Positions 58,770 through 64,000 of a stretch of DNA of 64,000 nt are shown here, one piece after another. The notes under the pieces were generated by a model, which saw only the letters and a list, made by a program, of their open reading frames with translations, made no database searches and was not told the origin of the DNA. Position 1 is the first letter of the stretch; each line of letters opens with the position of its first letter. Both the position numbers and the translations under genes were made by a program. Source of the stretch: Ursus arctos (Eukaryota > Chordata > Mammalia > Carnivora > Ursidae); assembly GCF_023065955.2 (NCBI RefSeq), contig NW_026622797.1, forward strand, positions 59,517,689 to 59,581,688, written 5' to 3'.

Positions 58770-60394
58770 AAAGTGAGGTTATAGGGTAAATTCATGGATA
58801 GGAAGACAAAACATTGTCAAGATCTAGTTCTCCTCAATTTAATCTATAGATTCAACATAATCCAAATCAAATTCTCACAAGCTCTTTGTGGATATCAACA
58901 AACTGATTCTGAAGTTTATACGGAAAGGCATAAGACCCAGATGAGCCAACTCAATACTGAAGGAAAGGAACAAAGTCGGAGGATTGTTACTACTACTTTA
59001 AGACTGACTCTAGAGATACAGTAACCAACCCAGTGTGGTAATGGTGAAAGAATAGAGAGATTGATCAATAGAATAGAATGAAGAACCCAGAAATAGATTC
59101 ACATAGTATGCTAACTGATCATTCACAAAGGAACAAAGGTAATATAATAAAGACAGTCTTTTCAACAAATGATACTGAAACAATACTGGACATCCACATG
59201 CAAAAAATGAATCTGGACCTTATAGTTTTCACAAAAATTAACTCAAAATTGATCACAGAACTAAATCTACACGATTCTTAGACCCAAAACTACACAATTC
59301 TGAGAAGATAACAAGAGAAAATCTAGGTGACTTTGGGTATGGCGATGACTTTTTGGATACAACACCAAAGGTATGACCAATGAAAGAAAGAATTAATAAG
59401 CTTGACTTCACTGAAATCAAGAACTTCTGCTCTGTAAAAGACACTATCAAGAGAATGAAAAGACACGCCACAGAATGGGAGAAAATATTCGCAAAAGACA
59501 CACCTGCAGAAGGTCTGTTATTCAAAATATAAAAAGCACTCTTAAAACTCAACAATAAGAAAATAAACAATTTGACTAAATAATGGGCAAAAGACACGAA
59601 CAGACACAAAGAAGAACAAGAAGATATACAGATGTCAAGTAAGTATATGAAAATAAGTTCCACATAACATGTCATTCGGCAATTGAAAATTAAGTAAGAT
59701 TCTAATATATACCTATTAGAATCATCAAAATCTAAAACACCGTCTATAGCAAATGCTGGTGAGGATGTGGAGCAATAGGAACTTTCATACATTACTGGTG
59801 GAAATGTAAAATGATTCAGCCACTTTGGAAGACAGTTTGGCAGTGTCTTATAAAACTAAATATATTCTTATCATTTGATCCAGGAATTGCAGTCCTTGGT
59901 ATTTATTCAAGGAGTTGAAAAATTTCTGTTGACAGAAATACCCAACACTGATGTTCACAGCAGTTTTAGTCATAATTGCAAAAATTTGAAAGCAAACAAA
60001 ATGCCCTTCAGTAGGTGAATGAATCAACTGTGGTACACCCAGACAGTGGAATTTTATTCAGTGCTAAAAAGAAATGAATTATCAAACCATGAAGAGACAT
60101 GGAAGAAACTTAGATGCATATTACTGAGTAAAAGAAACCAACCTGTAAAGGCTACATAATATATACCAACTATATGACATTTGGAAAAGGCAAAACTATG
60201 GAGACAGTGAAAAGATTAGTGTTATCCAGGGGCTATGTAGGAGGCAGGAATGAACAGGCAGTGCACAGAGCATTTTTAGGCCCTAAAACTATTCTTCACA
60301 ATACTACAATGGTTGATATACATAACTTGCATTTGTCAAAATGCATAGAGTGTACAACATCAAGAGTGAACCCTAATGAAAACTGTTCACATAT
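58770..60394 (+). repeat. Old L1M fragment: ORF2 3' half and 3' UTR
   Basis: Plus-strand L1 relic truncated upstream of the reverse-transcriptase C-terminal part. Conceptual pieces of the ORF2 C-terminal region are visible across frames: 'KLDFTEIKNFCSVKDT' (about 59400-59450) and 'EWEKIFAKD' (about 59476-59502). A decayed counterpart of the C-terminal cysteine-rich region lies near 59755-59850. Stops and frameshifts are frequent. A 179-codon minus-strand frame at 59253-59792 is antisense to this relic and is not a gene. The 3' part abuts the younger L1 at about 60397. Confidence 0.88.
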
Positions 60395-60397
60395 TGA

Positions 60398-61800
60398 CTT
60401 CCAGGGAGGATGGCAGAGAAGGAGGATCCTAAGCTCACCTCGTTCCATGGATACAACTAGATAACACCCACGTCAGTATAAACAACCCAGAAAATGATCC
60501 AAAGACTGCAGAACAGACTCTCCACAGCTACAGGAGAGAAGAGGCCACAGGAAAGAAAGTGGGAAGGTGGAGATGCAGTCAGGAGCCAAATAGAGCCATA
60601 GTACTGTCAGCAGGAGGGAGGCACAGGATAGATGACAGACGTGGAGTAGGAAGAGGAGCAGATACCCATACCAAGCATCCCAGGTATAGGACTTGCACAT
60701 GGAAGATGAATCCCCATAACATTTGACTTTGAAAACTAGAAGAGCCTAACAATCAGTGGGGTTTAAAAAATCAATGGGCTAGGCTCTGGGCGAGCTGGGA
60801 GGCCACAGTCCTTTCCTTTAAAAAGACAGCACAACAAACAGCCTCACTGAGATACAGCATAGAAGCAGCAGTTTGAAAAATGCCTAGAGTATACAGGAAT
60901 CAGATTTATTTACTAATCTCAGAGCATGTGCTGGAGGGTAGGGGTATTTGGGAGACTTCTCCAAGAGAAAAAAGAGTTGGTGAACCAATTCCCTCCTCTG
61001 CCCCACAGCCTAGACACATAGACATCTGTGAGAACCCATGAGTGCAACATCAACACTCTCCACCAAGTTGGCTAACAGCACACTGAAACCCCCACACACT
61101 TCTACGGATTTGCTCCTTCCAACCCAGCAGGTCTCAACCAGAGTTTTCTCAGGCTGAAAGTCCTCTCCCATATCAGACCAGTGTGGACTTTGCTGGCACT
61201 GTGTATCCCACTTCCAAGTTCTTCTGCGGACCTGCCCCTTCAATACACCCTTGGAGGGAGCCCACCCAAAGCAGTGTCACAGGTCTGGCAGTGTGAAAGT
61301 AGCACTGACAGGGGCCAGCACCACTCCAGAATGACTTCTGCCCCAGACAGAGGGAAAGATAACCATACACACCAGTTCAACTGGGGCCCCAGCAGTGGGT
61401 TGGGGACAGACACTAGGTCTGACTGCAGGCCTAAGCCACAGATGAAAGCTCCTCAGGGGACTACATGGGAAAGTGTCCTGCAGTTCAAGTGCTACTGCAT
61501 CTCTGACAAATGCCTTGTCTGATTCATATGAAGCCCAAGGCGGTCCCAGACTGGCCCACTAAAAGTACAGGGACCAAACTCTGCCCACAATAGGCACAGA
61601 GAGCCATTGCTGATGACTGGATTGAAGGCAAAAGTGGCTCAGCGACAATAGTAGGGCATATGCAACACACATAGAAGATATACTGAAGCACCAGGTTCTG
61701 ATGAACAGGGGACACTGCACTGTAGGACACTACAGGACCTCTTCATCATTAGGCCAACACTTTCAAGAGCAGGAGATGTAGCTAACTTTCCTAACACATA
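60398..61800 (+). repeat. Younger L1, 5' UTR with its start
   Basis: The text beginning 'gacttccagggaggatggca' and 'gagaaggaggatcctaagct' is the 5' start of a carnivore L1 as I recall it, followed by the expected 'tagataacacccacgtcagt' and 'gaacagactctccacagcta'. The L1 copy is therefore close to complete at its 5' side, which is uncommon because most L1 copies are 5' truncated. The 5' UTR would contain the internal promoter. A target-site duplication cannot be checked because the 3' end lies outside the window. Confidence 0.8.
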
Positions 61801-61849
61801 GAAGCAGACACAAAGAAAAAAAATGAGGAGACAGAAGAATATGACCTAA

Positions 61850-62840
61850 ATGAATGAACAGATCAGAATCACAGCAAGCTACTAAACAAAATGGAGACAA
61901 GTCATATACTTGATAATTTAAAGCAATGGTCATAGAGATATTCAGCAGACTTCAGAAAAGAGTGGAGGACCTCATGACACCTTCAACAAAGAGATTGAAA
62001 ACATAACAAAGAACCAATCAGAGATTAAGAACTCAAAAACTGAAATAAAAAATACACTAGAAGGGGGCACCTGGGTAGCTCAGTTGGTTAAGCATCTGCC
62101 TTTGGCTCAGGTTGTGATTCCAGGGTACTGGGATCAAGCTCCGTGTCAGGCTCCCTGCTCAGTGGGGAGACTGTTTTTTCCTCTGCCTACTGCTCCTCCT
62201 GCTTGTGCCCTCTCTCTGACAAATAAATAAAATCTTAAAAAAAAAATACACTAGAGGGAATAAATAGTAGACTAGAAGAAGCAGAAGTATGGATCAGTAA
62301 TGGAAAGCAATCGAGCTGAACAAAAGAAAAAATAATAAAAAATGAAAATAGACTAAGGGAACTCAGTGACACCATTGAGCATAATAACATCAACTTTATA
62401 GGGATCCTGGAAGGAGAAGAGAGAGAAAAAGAGGCAAAAAATTTATTTAAAGAAATAATAGCTGAAAATTCCTCTTCCAGGAGTCACAGAGAGCCCCCAG
62501 TAAAATGAACCCAAGGAGGTCCATACCAAGTCACGTAGTAATTAAAATGGCAAAAATATTAATAAAGGCAGAATTTTAAAAGCAACAAGAGAAAACAGTT
62601 ACATACAAGAGAAATCCCATAAGGCTATCAGCTGATTTTTCAGCAGAAATTTTGCAGGTCAGAATAGAGTGCCATGATATATTCAAAATACTGAAAGAAA
62701 AAAACCTGTAGCCAAGAATATTCTATTCAGCGAGGCTATTGGTCAGAAAAGGAGAGATAGTTTCCCAGACTAACAAAAGCTACAGGAATTCATCACCACT
62801 AAACGATCCTACAAGAAATGTTAAAAAGGACTCTTAAAGT
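61850..62840 (+). pseudogene. Decayed L1 ORF1, interrupted by a Can-SINE
   Basis: The region corresponds to L1 ORF1, the RNA-binding trimeric protein of the L1 ribonucleoprotein. Recognisable C-terminal pieces are 'YKRNPIRLSADFSAE' (about 62602-62650) and 'DIFKILKEKN' (about 62677-62706), matching the conserved C-terminal part of ORF1p. A coiled-coil-like N-terminal part is suggested by 'QSEIKNSKTEIKNTLE' (about 62015-62062). Stops, frameshifts and the SINE at 62063 make it non-functional. It is followed by about 400 bases before ORF2. Confidence 0.75.
62063..62241 (+). repeat. Can-SINE nested in L1 ORF1
   Basis: Plus-orientation Can-SINE: head 'ggcacctgggtagctcagtt', 'ctgcctttggctcaggttgt', 'gggtactgggatcaagctcc' and tail 'aaataaataaaatcttaaaa'. 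It is flanked by 'aaaaatacactaga' at 62048-62061 and 62242-62255. It must be younger than the L1 it interrupts. Confidence 0.95.
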
Positions 62841-62841
62841 A

Positions 62842-63214
62842 GAAAAGAAAGACCTCAGTAGAAGTAAGAAAAGTAGGAAGTACAATAGCAGTAAAATTAA
62901 GTATGTCTATATAAATCAGTCAAGGGAGTCAAAAATAAAAGGATGTAAAGTATGATACCTAAAACATGGGGAGTGGGGTGGGAGAGGAGTAAAGAATGGG
63001 TCCAAAGTTAAGAGACCATCAACTTAATACAGACTGCTACATGCATAAAATAGTATAAATAAACCTAATTGTAACCACAAGTCAAAAACTGGTAATAGAT
63101 ACACAAAAAATAAAGAGAAAGGACTCCGAGTATATCACTAAAGAAAGCCAGCAAACCATGAGAGAACAGAACAAGAGAAGAGCAGAACAGAGGATAACTA
63201 CACAAACAACCACA
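62842..63214 (+). repeat. L1 sequence between ORF1 and ORF2
   Basis: A-rich L1 sequence linking ORF1 and ORF2 ('agtagaaaagaaagacctca' onward). A 62-codon minus-strand frame at 63065-63253 is antisense to L1 and not a gene. Confidence 0.65.
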
Positions 63215-64000
63215 AGACAGATAATAAAATGGCAATAAGTACATACCCATCAATAATTACTTTGAATGTAAATGGACTAAATACTCCAATCAAACACTCC
63301 ATCAGTGGTTATATGCTGGCTACAAAAGACTCATTTTAGACCTAAAGATACATGCAGATTGAAAATAAGAGGAGGAAAGAGCATTTATCATGCAAATGGA
63401 AGTGAAAAGAAAGCTGAGGTAGCAATACTTATATGACAAAATAGACCTTAAAAGAAAGACTATAACAAAAGACAAAAAAGGACACTATATAGTCATAAAG
63501 GGAACAGTCCAACAAGAAAATATAACAATTGTAAATAGTTATGCACCTAACATAGGAGCACCCAAATACACAAAGCAGCTAATAACAAACATATAGAGGT
63601 AATTGATAGTAATACAATAATAATAAGGGACTTTAACATCCTACTGACATGCATGGAAAGATCATCCAAACAGAAGATCAATAAGGAAACAATGGCTTTG
63701 AATGATACATTGGACCAGATGGATTTAATAGCTATATTCAGAACAATTCATCCTGAAACAGCAGAATACATGTTCTTTCCAAGTGCATATGGGACATGCT
63801 CCAGAATAGATCACATGTTAGGTCACAAAACAAATCTCAACTAACTCAAAATAACAAGTCATATTATGCATCTTTTCTCACCACAACACTATGAAACTAG
63901 AAATCAACCACAAGAAAAAACTTGGAAAAAACACAAATACATGGAGGTTAAATAACATGCTCCTAAACAATGAATGGGTCAACCAAGAAATCAAAGAGGA
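63215..64000 (+). pseudogene. Decayed L1 ORF2, endonuclease domain, cut by the window end
   Basis: This is the N-terminal endonuclease part of L1 ORF2, which nicks target DNA for target-primed reverse transcription. Visible family motifs are 'ITLNVNGLNTP' (about 63253-63285), 'NSYAPNIGAPKYTKQL' (about 63536-63583), 'RDFNILL' (about 63629-63649) and 'SRIDHMLGHKTNL' (about 63800-63838). A frameshift near 63432 (two bases appear missing) and other stops show it is dead. The reverse-transcriptase domain lies beyond the window. Confidence 0.88.

Noticed and set aside
59253..59792. The longest open frame in the window, 179 codons on the minus strand.
   Set aside because: It is antisense to a decayed plus-strand L1 ORF2. 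A-rich L1 sense sequence leaves few stops on the opposite strand, so long antisense frames are expected.
61181..61522. A 113-codon plus-strand frame within the L1 5' UTR, with overlapping minus-strand frames.
   Set aside because: It lies in L1 5' UTR sequence and has no L1 ORF1 or ORF2 motif. Treated as a chance frame.
1..64000. Search for tRNA, rRNA, U6, 7SK, Y RNA, mitochondrial insert or prokaryotic operon signals.
   Set aside because: None was recognised by eye. tRNA-like boxes occur only inside Can-SINE and MIR elements.

Overview
This window is noncoding mammalian nuclear DNA from a carnivore. The evidence is a set of lysine-tRNA-derived Can-SINEs (SINEC family), recognised by the head ending in 'gccacccaggcgcccc' (read on the minus strand) and the T-rich tail 'tttaaagattttattt'. 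Several carry the 'gacagccagcgagagag' variant with a 'gaggaagaagcaggctc' body. I associate this variant with arctoid carnivores, bears and giant panda in particular. That narrower assignment is from memory and cannot be tested here. I recognise no protein-coding exon, no functional RNA gene, no CRISPR and no prokaryotic feature. The long open frames are short, often lack ATG, or lie in transposon sequence. The window reads as intergenic or deep-intronic, AT-rich DNA.

Layout. 0-3 kb: a cut Can-SINE, then two old minus-strand L1 blocks. 3-21 kb: mostly unrecognised sequence with L2 and MIR relics, five Can-SINEs, and a diverged local duplication (about 13.0-13.3 kb and 14.2-14.5 kb). At 15.5-16.0 kb two Can-SINEs sit in one target site, leaving three copies of the same target sequence. 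21-36 kb: the least repeat-dense part, with two small CpG-enriched patches (about 21.5-21.9 and 28.7-29.0 kb) and several stretches (about 24.0-24.6, 32.4-32.9 and 34.7-35.35 kb) that look like candidate conserved regulatory elements. 36-58 kb: a patchwork of MIR, L2, DNA-transposon and Can-SINE insertions, a perfect 49-bp tandem duplication near 42.3 kb, an alternating TA/TG/CA tract near 46.8 kb, and another quiet segment at 55.1-56.1 kb. 58-64 kb: a block of nested repeats: a Tigger-like deletion derivative, the 3' half of an old L1, then the 5' end of a younger, decayed L1 running out of the window with a Can-SINE in its ORF1 region.

The insertions give a relative chronology. MIR and L2 relics are oldest, then L1M pieces and DNA transposons, then older Can-SINEs (with 'caagagtc' in the head), then younger Can-SINEs with long clean target-site duplications. 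I found no undescribed multi-gene system. The most useful leads are the double SINE insertion at one site, the diverged paralogous pair at 13/14 kb, the 49-bp tandem duplication, and the CpG patch at 21.5-21.9 kb that ends in a good splice-donor-like sequence.

Repeat names come from recalled consensus sequences, not from a search, and most repeat boundaries are approximate to within 10-50 bases. Can-SINE boundaries with target-site duplications are close to exact.
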